The notes: generated by a model from the letters alone, not told the origin. DNA of 64,000 nucleotides from AP-15 sp963738185 (GCA_963738185.1 CAVTVA010000003.1:1798001-1862000); one strand, 5' to 3'; positions 46,557-56,450 are shown, counted from the first letter of the stretch. Numbers and translations are program-made.

Positions 46557-47486
46557 ATGGCGGCAGCAATGACGGGTGCTGAGCAATGGCCGAGCCTGCC
46601 TTTTGCCGCGTGGCATGACACCTGTGCCACACTCCATCTATGGACCCAAATCGTCGGCAAGATCCGGCTCGCGCAAGCGCCGCTAATCAATCATTGGTGG
46701 CAGGTCCCGCTTTATGTGACGAGCCGCGGGCTGACCACCTCGCCGATCCCCTATGGGGGGCGCACGTTCCAGATCGATTTCGATTTCGTCGATCATCGCC
46801 TGACGATCGCGGCCAGCGACGGGGCGACCGGCAGCTTTGCACTGCGCCCGATGTCCGTTGCCGATTTCTACGCCGAGATCATGCACCGGCTGAAGGCGCT
46901 CGGGCTCGAGGTTCGGATCTGGACGACGCCGGTCGAGATCCCCGATCCGATCCCGTTCGAAGAGGATCGGCAAAACGCCGCCTACGACCCCGAGTTTGCC
47001 AACCGCTTTTGGCGCGCCCTGGTCCAGGCGGACCGGGTCCTAACCGTGTTCCGGGCCCGCTTTATCGGCAAGGCGAGCCCGGTGCATTTCTTCTGGGGCA
47101 GCTTCGATCTGGCGGCGACGCGGTTCTCGGGCCGGCGCGCGCCGCCGCATCCCGGCGCCGCCAATGCCGCCGACCGGGTGACGCGGGAAGCCTATTCGCA
47201 CGAGGTCAGCAGCTGCGGGTTTTGGCCGGGCGGGGCCGGTCTCGAGCAGCCGATCTTTTATTCCTACGCCTATGCCGAGCCGGCGGGCTTTAAGGATGCG
47301 TCCGTGCGGCCGAACGGCGCCTTTTATGCGCCCGAGCTCGGCGAGTTCGTGCTGCCTTATGACCAGGTGCGGCAGGCGGCGACGCCGGACGAGGCCCTGC
47401 TCGACTTCCTGCAAAGCACTTACGAGGCCGCGGCGAATGCGGCGCAATGGGACCGGGCGGCGCTGGAGCGCGCGGTCGCACCGTGA
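46557..47486 (+). CDS. DUF5996 family protein
   Basis: A 309-residue protein matching DUF5996: 'WPSLPFAAWHDTCATLHLWTQIVGKIRLAQ' (shortened), 'NHWWQVPLYVTSRGLTTSPIPYG', 'FEIDF'-like 'FQIDFDFVDHRL', 'PVHFFWGSFDLAATRFSGR' and 'SHEVSSCGFWPGG'. Function is unknown; the family is widespread. An in-frame ATG at 46569 is an alternative start. It overlaps the following cupin gene by 4 bp (GTGA). Confidence 0.85.
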   Translation: MAAAMTGAEQWPSLPFAAWHDTCATLHLWTQIVGKIRLAQAPLINHWWQVPLYVTSRGLTTSPIPYGGRTFQIDFDFVDHRLTIAASDGATGSFALRPMSVADFYAEIMHRLKALGLEVRIWTTPVEIPDPIPFEEDRQNAAYDPEFANRFWRALVQADRVLTVFRARFIGKASPVHFFWGSFDLAATRFSGRRAPPHPGAANAADRVTREAYSHEVSSCGFWPGGAGLEQPIFYSYAYAEPAGFKDASVRPNGAFYAPELGEFVLPYDQVRQAATPDEALLDFLQSTYEAAANAAQWDRAALERAVAP

Positions 47487-47797
47487 ACTTGTTCTCGCCG
47501 CTGCCCGAGGCGCGCGCGGCCGAAGCCGTCGACGCGCTGCTGACCCGGCCCGGTCTGCGCATCGAGCGGATTGTTTCGCAGGGCCAGGCGAGCCCGCCCG
47601 GCTTTTGGTACGATCAGGCAGAGGGCGAGTGGGTTATCCTGCTGGCGGGTGCTGCCGGGCTGCGCTTTGCCGACGAGGCCGAAGCCCGGTTGCTCGGACC
47701 CGGCGATTGGCTCGACATAGCGCCCCATCGGCGCCACCGCGTTGACTGGACCGACCCAGCCGCGCCGACGATATGGCTCGCTATATTCTACCAATAG
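47483..47797 (+). CDS. Small cupin domain protein
   Basis: 104 residues, starting with GTG 47483 that overlaps the upstream stop. 'IVSQGQASPPGFWYDQAEGEWVILLAG' (cupin motif 1) and 'LGPGDWLDIAPHRRHRVDWTDP' (motif 2) match a family of small cupins. A metal-binding role is likely but no substrate is known. Translationally coupled with DUF5996. Confidence 0.8.
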   Translation: MNLFSPLPEARAAEAVDALLTRPGLRIERIVSQGQASPPGFWYDQAEGEWVILLAGAAGLRFADEAEARLLGPGDWLDIAPHRRHRVDWTDPAAPTIWLAIFYQ

Positions 47798-47872
47798 TTG
47801 CCCAAGCCCAGGAGCAATTGATACCAAACACTACTAATAGATATTGGTTGCGGCCGGGCTACTAAGGTGCTA

Positions 47873-47951
47873 CCGTATTTTGTGGGGTGGATCGGGGGGT
47901 CCACAGAATACGGGGGAATCAATGGAAATCACCTGGACTCAGGAGCGAGTC
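47873..47951. promoter_or_regulatory. Inverted repeat and three GANTC sites at the gcrA start
   Basis: CCGTATTTTGTGG (47873-47885) and CCACAGAATACGG (47901-47913) form a 13-bp inverted repeat with one G:T wobble, ending at the gcrA ribosome-binding site. GANTC, the CcrM methylation site, occurs at 47916-47920 (GAATC), 47936-47940 (GACTC) and 47947-47951 (GAGTC), across the start codon. GcrA acts at methylated GANTC promoters in Caulobacter, so autoregulation is plausible. Confidence 0.55.
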
Positions 47952-48266
47952 GAGCGGCTCGGCCAGCTGTTTGCCGAGGGTTTGCCCACCGCCGAGATCG
48001 GGCGCCGGCTGGGACTGACTAAAAATGCGGTGATCGGCCGGCTGCACCGCAACGCGATGACCCGGCGCGAACCGGCGCCAAAAGCGCCGGCGCGGCCAAA
48101 CGTCTTCGAATTCACCGGGCCGAGCTGCCTGTGGCCATACGGCCACCCGGACGACACGAATTTTCATTTCTGCGGCGCGCGCCCATTGCCCGGCAAACCC
48201 TATTGCGCCGAGCATGCGGCCATCGCCTATGTCCGGCCGCGGGAGCAGGGCACCAACGCGGCCTGA
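47922..48266 (+). CDS. gcrA: GcrA family cell cycle regulator
   Basis: A 114-residue regulator. The N-terminal helix-turn-helix 'WTQERVERLGQLFAEGLPTAEIGRRLG' (shortened) with 'TKNAVIGRLHR' is the GcrA hallmark. The C-terminal part holds a Cys/His cluster ('GPSCLWPYGHPDDTNFHFCG', 'KPYCAEHAAIAY'). GcrA works with sigma-70 at promoters bearing CcrM-methylated GANTC to time cell division. Shorter than the Caulobacter protein (173), as in Rhodospirillales-type homologues. Preceded by GGGGG. Confidence 0.93.
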   Translation: MEITWTQERVERLGQLFAEGLPTAEIGRRLGLTKNAVIGRLHRNAMTRREPAPKAPARPNVFEFTGPSCLWPYGHPDDTNFHFCGARPLPGKPYCAEHAAIAYVRPREQGTNAA

Positions 48267-48310
48267 TCACCCGCGGCCCGACTGATCACCCGCGGCCCGA
48301 TTGATCACCC
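48264..48310. repeat. 19-bp tandem repeat spanning the gcrA and VWA-gene stops
   Basis: TGATCACCCGCGGCCCGAC (48264), its copy at 48283 and a partial third copy at 48302. The first copy supplies the gcrA TGA, and the third holds the reverse-strand stop of the convergent VWA gene. Confidence 0.7.
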
Positions 48311-49486
48311 TGTGCGGCGCAGGCGGCGCATCGCGCGGTCGAGGCCGTCGAGGGTCAGGGGGAACATGCGATCCCCGGTCAGGCTGCGGATCATGCCGAT
48401 GCTGGCGGTGCCGGCCCAATATTGTTCCGGCACCGGGTTCAGCCAGACCGCGCGCGGATAGGCGTCGAAGAGGCGGCGCAGCCAGGTGGCGCCCGGCTCG
48501 TCGTTCCAGCGCTCGACGCTGCCGCCCTCCTTGTCGATTTCATAGGGGCTCATGCTGGCGTCGCCGACCAGGACGACCCGGTAGCCCCGGTCGTAGGTGC
48601 GGATCAGCTCGAGGACGGGCACCTGCTCGACATGGCGGCGGCGCGAATCGCGCCACACCGAATCATAAACGCAATTATGAAAATAGAAGTGGATCAGGTG
48701 CTTGAACTCGGCGCGCGCGGCTGAGAACAGCTCCTCGCAGATCCGGACATGGTCCTCCATCGAGCCGCCGACATCGATGAACAGCAATAGTTTGACCGCG
48801 TTGTGCCGCTCCGGCACCAGCTTCAGATCGAGCCAGCCGGCATTGCGGGCGGTCGAGCTGACGGTGCCGTCGAGGTCGAGCTCGTCGGCCGCACCCTCGC
48901 GCGCGAACTGGCGCAGGCGGCGCAGCGCCAGCTTGATATTGCGGGTGCCGAGCTCGACCGTGTCGTCGAGGTTGCGGAACTCGCGCCGGTCCCACACCTT
49001 GACGGCACTGCGGTTCCGGCCTTCCTCCTGGCCGATGCGCACGCCCTCGGGGTTGTAGCCATGCGCGCCGAACGGCGAGGTGCCGGCGGTGCCGATCCAT
49101 TTGCCGCCGCCCTGATGGCGCGCCTGCTGCTCGGCGAGCCGCCGGCGCAGGGTCTCGATCAGCTGCTCCCAGCCGCCCAGCGCCGCGACCAGCTTTTTTT
49201 CGTCCTCGGTCAAGAGCCGCTCGGCCAGCTTTTTGAGCCACTCCTCGGGAATTTCGGCCTGCGGATCGGCCAAGGTCTCGACCCCGCTGAAACACTTGCC
49301 AAAGACCCGGTCGAACCGGTCGAGGTGACGCTCGTCCTTGACCAGCGCGGTGCGCGCGACGACGTAGAAATCCTCGATCGCGAAGGCGGCGACGCGTTCG
49401 TGCATCGCCTCCATCAAGCTCAGGTACTCGCGCAGCGACACCGGAATCTTGGCCGCGCGCAATTCGGTGAAAAACGAGAAGAACAC
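48305..49486 (-). CDS. CoxE-like VWA domain protein
   Basis: A 393-residue cytoplasmic protein. N-terminal 'FFTELRAAKIPVSLREYLSLMEAM' is typical of the CoxE/VWA family, and the von Willebrand A domain carries a MIDAS motif 'LLFIDVGGSMEDHV' (about residue 238), where the usual DxSxS is DVGGS. Such proteins pair with MoxR AAA+ ATPases to insert cofactors or assemble enzymes. No MoxR gene is adjacent in this window. It converges on gcrA. Confidence 0.85.
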   Translation of the reverse strand: MFFSFFTELRAAKIPVSLREYLSLMEAMHERVAAFAIEDFYVVARTALVKDERHLDRFDRVFGKCFSGVETLADPQAEIPEEWLKKLAERLLTEDEKKLVAALGGWEQLIETLRRRLAEQQARHQGGGKWIGTAGTSPFGAHGYNPEGVRIGQEEGRNRSAVKVWDRREFRNLDDTVELGTRNIKLALRRLRQFAREGAADELDLDGTVSSTARNAGWLDLKLVPERHNAVKLLLFIDVGGSMEDHVRICEELFSAARAEFKHLIHFYFHNCVYDSVWRDSRRRHVEQVPVLELIRTYDRGYRVVLVGDASMSPYEIDKEGGSVERWNDEPGATWLRRLFDAYPRAVWLNPVPEQYWAGTASIGMIRSLTGDRMFPLTLDGLDRAMRRLRRTG

Positions 49487-49574
49487 AGCTGATTGTCGTC
49501 CGCATCGGGGCGCTGTCTGTCGCGCAATCGCCAGGCCGGGTCAAGCCTCCGGCCCGCTGGCCGGCCCCGCCTGC

Positions 49575-50558
49575 TCAGGGCACCAGCACGGCGGCGCCTT
49601 GCAGCGCACCGCGGCGCAGATCGGCGAGCGCGTCGTTTGCGCGGGCCAGCGGGTAGCGCACCGTCTCGGTCTTGACCCCGGCTTGCGGCGCCAATGCTAG
49701 AAATTCCTCGGCGTCGCGCCGGGTCAGGTTGGCGACCGAGCGCAATACCCGCTCCTCCCACAAGAGCGAATAGGGAAAGGCCGGGATGTCGCTCATATGA
49801 ATGCCGCCGCAGATAACAGCGCCGCCCTTTTTGGTCGCGGCGAGTGCGGCCGGCACCAGCGCGCCGACCGGGGCGAAGATCAGCGCCGCGTCGAGCGGCT
49901 CGGGCGGCGGCATCGTCGAATCGCCGGCCCATTCGGCGCCGAGCCTGCGGGCGAAATCCTGCGCCGCGCCATCGCCTGGCCGGGTGAACGCAAAGAGCCG
50001 CCGGCCCTGGTGCCGGATCACCTGGGCGACGATATGAGCGGCGGCGCCGAACCCGTAGATGCCGACCAGCTTTGCGTCCCCGGCCATGCGCAAGGCGCGA
50101 TAGCCGATCAGCCCGGCGCACAGCAGCGGCGCCGCCTCGACGTCGCTGTAGCGCCGGTCGATCGCAAAGCAATAGCGCTGGTCGGCGACGGTCAATTCGG
50201 CATAGCCGCCGTCGATCTGGTAGCCGGTGAAGCAGGCGCGGTCGCACAGATTCTCCCGGCCGCCGCGGCAGTACTCGCACACCCCACAGGTCCAGCCGAG
50301 CCACGGCACGCCGACCCGGTCGCCGATCGCGAAGCGGTCAACCTCCCGCCCTTTCTCGACCACGGCGCCGACGATCTCGTGGCCGAGCACCAATGGCAGC
50401 TTCGGGTCGGGCAGCTCGCCATCGACAACATGAAGGTCGGTCCGGCACACGGCGCAGGCCTTGACCGCGATCAACAGCTGCTGCGGCCCCGGCCGCGGCT
50501 CCGGCAAATCCGCGGCGACCAGCGGCTGGCCGGCTGCGCTCAACAATTCCGCACGCAT
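49575..50558 (-). CDS. Zinc-dependent alcohol dehydrogenase family protein
   Basis: A 327-residue medium-chain dehydrogenase. Catalytic Zn ligands appear in 'CAVCRTDLHVVDG' and 'VLGHEIVGAV', and the structural Zn in 'CGVCEYCRGGRENLC'. The Rossmann part 'LVGIYGFGAAAHIVAQV' has a slightly unusual GFGAAA instead of GxGGxG. It resembles the AdhA-like zinc-binding ADH family. It probably oxidises alcohols with NAD(H). Confidence 0.85.
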   Translation of the reverse strand: MRAELLSAAGQPLVAADLPEPRPGPQQLLIAVKACAVCRTDLHVVDGELPDPKLPLVLGHEIVGAVVEKGREVDRFAIGDRVGVPWLGWTCGVCEYCRGGRENLCDRACFTGYQIDGGYAELTVADQRYCFAIDRRYSDVEAAPLLCAGLIGYRALRMAGDAKLVGIYGFGAAAHIVAQVIRHQGRRLFAFTRPGDGAAQDFARRLGAEWAGDSTMPPPEPLDAALIFAPVGALVPAALAATKKGGAVICGGIHMSDIPAFPYSLLWEERVLRSVANLTRRDAEEFLALAPQAGVKTETVRYPLARANDALADLRRGALQGAAVLVP

Positions 50559-50618
50559 CGCTTTACTCCGGCTGCGCTCCGTTCAAGAGTAAACGCCTGA
50601 CTGCGCGGTGTTGTCGCG

Positions 50619-50933
50619 ATGCGTTGCGCCCGGCAAGTTTCGGCCATCCTGGCGGCGAGCGCGCTGTGCTTTGTCGGCGGCTGCCGGCTCGCCCCGGTTG
50701 GCGGCATGGCCGAGCGCTGCGCCGATTTGATGCAGCGGGCCGATCCGGGCGCCGATATCGACATCACCAACAGCCGGGCCGCCGCGACCAGCATCACCAC
50801 GATCGTCGCCGATGTCGAAGGGGTGCGCCGCAACCTGCCGCCGCAGGCGGCTGTGGCGCGGCATTTGGCCATCCAATGCCGTTTCGACGGCGACGTCCTG
50901 ACCGGGTTCAAATGGGCCAAGGGGCCGACCTGA
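50619..50933 (+). CDS. Small hypothetical lipoprotein
   Basis: 104 residues. N-terminal 'AILAASALCFVGGC' followed by 'RLAP' resembles a lipobox with the acylated Cys at position 22. The rest ('DITNSRAAATSITTIVADVEG', 'VARHLAIQCRFDGDVLTGFKW') is a short soluble domain with a second Cys pair (positions 34 and 87). I do not recognise it. Possibly outer-membrane anchored. No strong ribosome-binding site. Confidence 0.55.
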   Translation: MRCARQVSAILAASALCFVGGCRLAPVGGMAERCADLMQRADPGADIDITNSRAAATSITTIVADVEGVRRNLPPQAAVARHLAIQCRFDGDVLTGFKWAKGPT

Positions 50934-51036
50934 CCGGCACAGATCGAGGCGGCTTGGGCTCAGGGCAGCTTGGGGCTGGCACCCGGACCCTGCTCTCATC
51001 CATACTTGGGCAAAACTGCGGCGGAAGGGCAGCGGG

Positions 51037-51888
51037 ATGGATATCGGCCCGGCGGGCGGCAATCGGCCGAACCGCGATCGGCTTTGGCGCAATCCGCGGC
51101 GGGCTGCGGCGCGGGCGGCGCTCGCGGTCCCGCCGCACCAGTTCTTCGCCACTGCCGCGGTGCCGTGCCCCTACGTGCCGGGCCGGGCCGAGCGCAAGCT
51201 GATCATCGAGCTCGGCGGCAGCGAGGGGGCGGCTTTTTACGACGAGCTGTCGCGCGCCGGGTTTCGCCGCAGCCATCGCTTCGCCTACCGGCCGGCCTGC
51301 CGCATCTGCAGCGCGTGCGTGCCGGTGCGCATCGCCGTCGCCGCGTTCTGCCACACCCGCTCGACCCGGCGGGTGCGCAACACCAACCGCGACCTCGCCG
51401 GCAAGCTTGTCCACGCCCGCGCGACGCCGGAGCAGTTCCGCCTGTTTTTGGCCTATCAGCAGGCGCGGCACGGCGACAGCGAGATGGCGACGATGAGCTT
51501 TGCCGATTATCGGGGAATGGTCGAAGAGAGCCCGGTCGAGACCCGGATCGCCGAGTTTCGCGACGCCGCCGGCACCCTGGTGGCTGCTTCGCTGATCGAC
51601 CTGCTCGACGACGGCGTCTCGGCCGTCTACAGCTTTTACGATCCGCATCAGACCAAGCGCAGCCTTGGCACCTGGAGCATCCTGTGGCTGGTCGAGCACT
51701 GCGCGCGGCATGGCCAGCCCTATGTCTATCTCGGCTATTGGATCGCCGACAGCCCAAAGATGGCCTACAAGGCGCGGTTTCCTGCGCTCGAGCAGCTGAC
51801 CGCCGCCGGCTGGACCGATTTCGCACCGCTGCCCACGCTCGATGGAGCGTCCTCCCTCGCCCCGCCTGCGGGGAGAGGGCCGGGGTGA
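51037..51888 (+). CDS. bpt: Leucyl/arginyl-tRNA--protein transferase (Bpt type)
   Basis: A 283-residue N-end-rule transferase. 'HQFFATAAVPCPYVPGRAERKLI', the Cys-rich 'YRPACRICSACVPVRI', 'YSFYDPHQTKRSLGTWSILW' and 'YLGYWIADSPKMAYKARFPALE' match Bpt/ATE1-like enzymes, which attach Leu to N-terminal Asp or Glu and tag proteins for ClpAP. The last 11 residues (SLAPPAGRGPG) are encoded by an intergenic-type repeat, so the C-terminus has been altered. Confidence 0.88.
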   Translation: MDIGPAGGNRPNRDRLWRNPRRAAARAALAVPPHQFFATAAVPCPYVPGRAERKLIIELGGSEGAAFYDELSRAGFRRSHRFAYRPACRICSACVPVRIAVAAFCHTRSTRRVRNTNRDLAGKLVHARATPEQFRLFLAYQQARHGDSEMATMSFADYRGMVEESPVETRIAEFRDAAGTLVAASLIDLLDDGVSAVYSFYDPHQTKRSLGTWSILWLVEHCARHGQPYVYLGYWIADSPKMAYKARFPALEQLTAAGWTDFAPLPTLDGASSLAPPAGRGPG

Positions 51889-51892
51889 GGGG
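51853..51892. repeat. Palindromic repeat overlapping the 3' end of bpt
   Basis: TCCCTCGCCCCGCCTGCGGG, then GAGAGGGCCGGGGTGAGGGG, is a member of the CCCTC-type dispersed palindromes (compare 19371-19455). It supplies the last bpt codons and its stop. Confidence 0.6.
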
Positions 51893-51908
51893 CGCAGGCG
51901 GCGGCATC

Positions 51909-53271
51909 ATGGCGATCGGCATGCTCGGCTCGGCGATTTTCGCCGACATGTTTGGCACCGCGGCGATGCGCGCGGTATTTGGCGAGACCGCGTTCCTCGT
52001 CCGGTGCGCCGAGGTCGAGGCGGCGCTGGCACGCGCCCAGGCCCGGCTCGGGATCGTACCGACAGAGGCCGCGACCAAGATCACGGAGGCCGCGGAGGCG
52101 GTGGCCGGCCGACCCGAGACGCTCGATCTGGCCCGCCTGAAGCGCGACACCGAGAATGTCGGCTATCCGATCCTGCCGCTGGTGCGCCAGCTTGCCGAGC
52201 GCGCCGGCGAGGCCGGGCGCTGGCTGCATTGGGGCGCCACCACGCAGGACATCATGGACAGCGCGGTGGTGCTGCAGATCCGCGCCGGGCTCGACCTCCT
52301 CGAAGCCGACCTCGGCGCGGCCCGCGGCTATTTGGCCGACCTCGCCCGCCGTCATCGCGACACCCCGATGGCCGGCCGCACCCATCTGCAGCACGCCCTG
52401 CCGGTGACCTTCGGCTACAAGGCGGCGGTGTGGCTGTCGGCGCTTGACCGCCATGCCGCGCGCCTCGCCGAATTGCGCCCGCGCGTGCTGCTGGCCCAGT
52501 TCGGCGGCGCGGCCGGCACGCTCGCCTCGCTCGGCGAGGGCGCCGAACATCGTCAAAAGCCGCAGCGAGCTGGCCCGCGAGCTCGGGCTCGGCGACCCGC
52601 CGATCACCTGGCACGTCGCCCGCGACGGCATCGCCGAGACCGTGCAGTGGCTGGCGCTACTCGGCGGCAGCCTGGCCAAGATCGCGTTCGATGTGATGCT
52701 GATGTCGGCAACCGAGTTCGGCGAGGCCGCCGAACCGTTTGTCGCCGGTCGCGGCTCCAGCTCGACGATGCCGCAAAAGCGCAACCCGATTTCGTGCGAG
52801 CTGATCCTTGCCGCTGCTAAAGTGCTGCGCCAGCATGCCGGCTTGGTGCTCGACGCAATGGTCGCCGATTTCGAGCGCGCCACCGGCCCGTGGCACGTCG
52901 AATGGGTGGCGGTGCCCGAGGCGTTCGGCTACGCCGCCGGCGCGCTGCATCAGTCGCGCTTTCTGTTGAGCGGGCTGATCGTCGATCCGGCCCGCATGGC
53001 GAAGAATCTCGGCATGACCCACGGGCTGATCGTCGCCGAGGCGGTGATGATGGGCCTCGCCCCGCATACCGGGCGCAACGAGGCGCACGACCTCGTCTAC
53101 GACGCCTGTAATCAGGCGATCGAGGCCGACCGCCCGCTCCTTGACGTGCTCCTCGAAACCCCCGCCGTCGCGGGGCCCCTCGGGCCGGAGAAGCTGCGCG
53201 AATTGACCGACCCCGCCAACTATCTCGGCGCCGCGCCCGCCATGGTCGACCACCTCCTCGCCACCCGCTGA
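51909..53271 (+). CDS. Fumarase/aspartase-superfamily lyase, adenylosuccinate lyase-like or PcaB-like (frame broken by a +1 base)
   Basis: About 453 residues once joined. 'FADMFGTAAMRAVFGE', 'VEAALARAQARLGIVPTEAA', 'HWGATTQDIMDSA' (catalytic Thr/Ser region) and the superfamily signature 'GSSTMPQKRNPISCE' are present. The frame is lost at 52535-52548 ('LASLGEG') and one base must be dropped to reach the second part. Candidates are 3-carboxy-cis,cis-muconate cycloisomerase (protocatechuate pathway) or an adenylosuccinate lyase paralogue; the PcaB-like group fits slightly better. Confidence 0.78.
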
Positions 53272-53509
53272 CCCCGCGCCCGCACCGTCTACGGAGCCGA
53301 CCTTCGGCACGCGGTTTCGCCGATTGCGGCGGGCTCTCCGGCGCCGGCTGATCTTGCATTGCACAAAATTGGCGCGGCGCCGCTCACGCGGTGTGCAGCG
53401 CGGCGGCCCCGTCGGTTCAGGCCAGCCGGATTTTCGAGCGGTCGCCGTTGGCACGGTCCTTGCTCAACTCCGGCGGACCCGGCCCACAAGAGCGAACCGA
53501 CTGATCAAA

Positions 53510-55964
53510 ATGCGCGCGCGGATAAAAGAGCGGCTGGTCGTCGTCGGCAACGGCATGGCGGCGATGCGGACCGCCGAGGAGCTGTTAGCCCGCGACCCCG
53601 ACCGGCACGACATCACCGTGATCGGCGCCGAGCCGCACCCTAACTACAACCGCATCTTGTTGTCCTCGGTGCTGGCCGGAGAGAAGACGCTCGACGAGAT
53701 CATCATCAATCCGCGCGATTGGTATGTCGAACATGGCATCGAGCTGATCGCCGGCGCTGCGGTCACGGCGATCGATCGCATCGCCAAGACCGTGACGCTC
53801 GCCGATAGCCGCATCATTCCGTACGACAGGCTGCTGCTGGCGACCGGCTCCAAGCCGCTGGCGCCGCCGATCCCCGGCCTCGGCCTGCCCGGGGTGTGCG
53901 CCTTTCGCGACATCGGCGATGTCGAGGCGATGATCGAGGCGGCCCGCTCCCGGCGGCGCGCGGTGGTGATCGGCGGCGGGCTGCTCGGCCTCGAAGCGGC
54001 GTGGGGCCTCAAACGCCGCGGCATGTCGGTCGCGCTCGTGCATCTGATGCCGAGCCTGATGGAGCGCCAGCTCGACCCGGCCGCCGGCGAATTGCTGCGC
54101 CGCGACCTCGACGCGCGCGGCATCGCCTTTTTTACCAACGGCCAGACCGAGGAAATTCTCGGGACCGAGCGGGCCGAAGGGGTGCGCCTCGCCGACGGCC
54201 GCGAAATCGCGGCCGATCTGGTCGTGCTGGCGATCGGCATCCGGCCAAACATCGACCTCGCGCGCGGCGCCGACCTGGCGATCAACCGCGGCATCAAGGT
54301 CGGCGACGATCTGCGCACCAGCGACCCCGATATTTACGCTGTCGGCGAATGCATCGAGCATAACGGGCAGGTCTTCGGGCTGGTGGCGCCGATCTGGGAG
54401 CAGGCGAAGGTGTGCGGCGCGCGTCTGGCCGGCGACGCGGCCGCCGTCTATGTCCCGCCGCCGGTCTTCACCAGCCTCAAGATTACCGGGATCGAGGTGT
54501 TCTCGGCCGGGGCGCTGGGCGCAGCCGACGCAGCCGATGACGAGATCACGCTCCACGACGCCAGGCGCGGCGTGTACAAAAAGGTGGTCCTGCGCGAGAA
54601 CAAGCTGGTCGGCGCAGTGCTTTACGGCAGCGTCGCCGATGGCCCCTGGTACGTGCAGCTGATGCGCGAAAAGACCGATGTCGTCGGCCTTTCGCGACCA
54701 GCTGGTGTTCGGCCGCGCCTTTGCCGAGCGAGCCGGCGCGCCGCCGCCGCGCATCGACATCGCCGCCATGGCCGATGGCGAGCAGGTCTGCGGCTGCAAC
54801 GGGGTCTCGAAAGGGGCGATCTGCCGGGCGGTCCTCGGCAAAGGCTTGACCACGCTCGACGCGGTGCGCGCCCACACCAAGGCCTCGGCTTCGTGCGGCC
54901 AATGCACCGGCACGGTCGAGGCGATCCTCGTATCTCTCGGCGCCGACAGCGGCGCTCGGCTCGCCGACCCGGCGATGTGCCGATGCACCGAGCTCGGCCA
55001 CGACGCCGTGCGGCGCGCGATCCTCAAGCAAAAGCTCGGGACAATCGCGGCGGTGCGTGAGGCGCTTGGCTGGAAGACGGCCGACGGCTGCCAGAAATGC
55101 CGGCCGGCGCTGAACTATTATCTGCTGTGCGCCTGGCCCGAAACCTACCGCGACGACCCGCAATCGCGCTTCGTCAACGAGCGGGTGCATGCCAATATCC
55201 AGAAGGACGGCACCTATTCGGTGGTGCCGCGGATGTGGGGCGGCCTGACCACGCCGGGCGAGCTGCGCGCCATCGCCGACGCCGCGGACAAATACGCGAT
55301 CCCGACGGTCAAGGTCACTGGCGGGCAGCGCATCGACCTGCTGGGCGTCAAGAAGGAGCAGCTGCCGGCGGTGTGGGCCGACCTCAACCAGGCCGGCCTG
55401 GTCTCGGGCTACGCCTATGGTAAGGCCCTGCGCACGGTCAAGACCTGCGTCGGCAGCGAATGGTGCCGGTTCGGGACCCAAGATTCGACCGGCCTTGGGG
55501 TCAAGATCGAGAAGATGTGCTGGGGCTCGTGGACCCCGCACAAGGTCAAGCTCGCCGTCTCCGGCTGCCCGCGCAATTGCGCCGAGGCGACGATCAAGGA
55601 TCTCGGCGTCGTCTGCGTCGAGGCCGGCTACGACATCATGGTCGGCGGCAATGGCGGGGTCGAGGTCCGCGTCACCGATCATCTCGTGCGCCTGGCCAGC
55701 GAAGCTGAGGTGCTCGAGCATGTCGGCGCCTTTTTGCAGCTTTACCGCGAGGAAGCCCGCTACCTCGAGCGCACCGCCCCCTGGGTCGCCCGGGTCGGCA
55801 TCGGCTGCGTGCGCCGCCGCATCGTAGCCGACGCTGAGGGCCGCCTAGCGCTCCATCGGCGTTTTCTGGTGTCGCAGCGCGCCGCGCAGACCGACCCTTG
55901 GGCGCAGCGCGCCGGCGGCAAGGTCGCCGCGCATGAATACCGCGCCCTGGCCAAGCTCGGGTGA
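53510..55964 (+). CDS. nirB: Assimilatory nitrite reductase large subunit NirB (frame broken by a +1 base)
   Basis: About 817 residues once joined. FAD/NAD oxidoreductase domain: 'LVVVGNGMAAMRTAEELLA', 'YDRLLLATGSKPLAPPIPG', 'VVIGGGLLGLEAAWGLKRRG'. After the shift at 54681-54686 come a BFD-type [2Fe-2S] domain ('CGCNGVSKGAIC', 'CGQCTGT') and the siroheme/[4Fe-4S] site ('TCVGSEWCRFGTQDS', 'LAVSGCPRNCAEATIKD'). It reduces nitrite to ammonium in the cytoplasm. nirD follows 4 bp downstream. Start ATG 53510. Confidence 0.9.
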
Positions 55965-55968
55965 GGCG

Positions 55969-56331
55969 ATGGCGCCGCCCCGATGGATCGACATCGGCCG
56001 CCTCGACGACATTCCGCGGCGCGGCGCCCGCCGCGTGAGTTGGACGCCCGGAAGCCCGGCGATCGCGATCTTCCGCACCGCCGACGATACTGTCTTCGCG
56101 CTGCTCGACCGCTGCCCGCACCGCGGCGGGCCGCTATCCGAGGGCATCGTGCAAGGGCGCGCCGTCGCCTGCCCGCTGCACGGCTGGGTCATCGGGCTCG
56201 ATGATGGACAGGCCGAAGCGCCGGATCAGGGCTGCGTGCCGATCCTCGCAACCAGGCTGGTCGAAGGTCGGATCTTCCTTTCCGCGCCGGCGCTCGAAGC
56301 CGCCGCGCGGCTGCGGCGGGAAACGGCGTGA
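55969..56331 (+). CDS. nirD: Nitrite reductase small subunit NirD
   Basis: A 120-residue Rieske-type protein. The [2Fe-2S] ligands lie in 'CPHRGGPLSEG' and 'CPLHGWVIGLDDGQA'. It pairs with NirB to form the assimilatory NAD(P)H-nitrite reductase. It begins 4 bp after the nirB stop, so coupled. Confidence 0.88.
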   Translation: MAPPRWIDIGRLDDIPRRGARRVSWTPGSPAIAIFRTADDTVFALLDRCPHRGGPLSEGIVQGRAVACPLHGWVIGLDDGQAEAPDQGCVPILATRLVEGRIFLSAPALEAAARLRRETA

Positions 56332-56450
56332 CCGATCGCCGAGGTCGGCGGCGCGCTGCCCGCCGGGCGATTCGCGGCTCGTGCCTCCCGGCGCGTGGAG
56401 CTATCCTGCGCAACGCCGGCACAGTTGCCGCGATTGGGTGAAGCGCAGCA

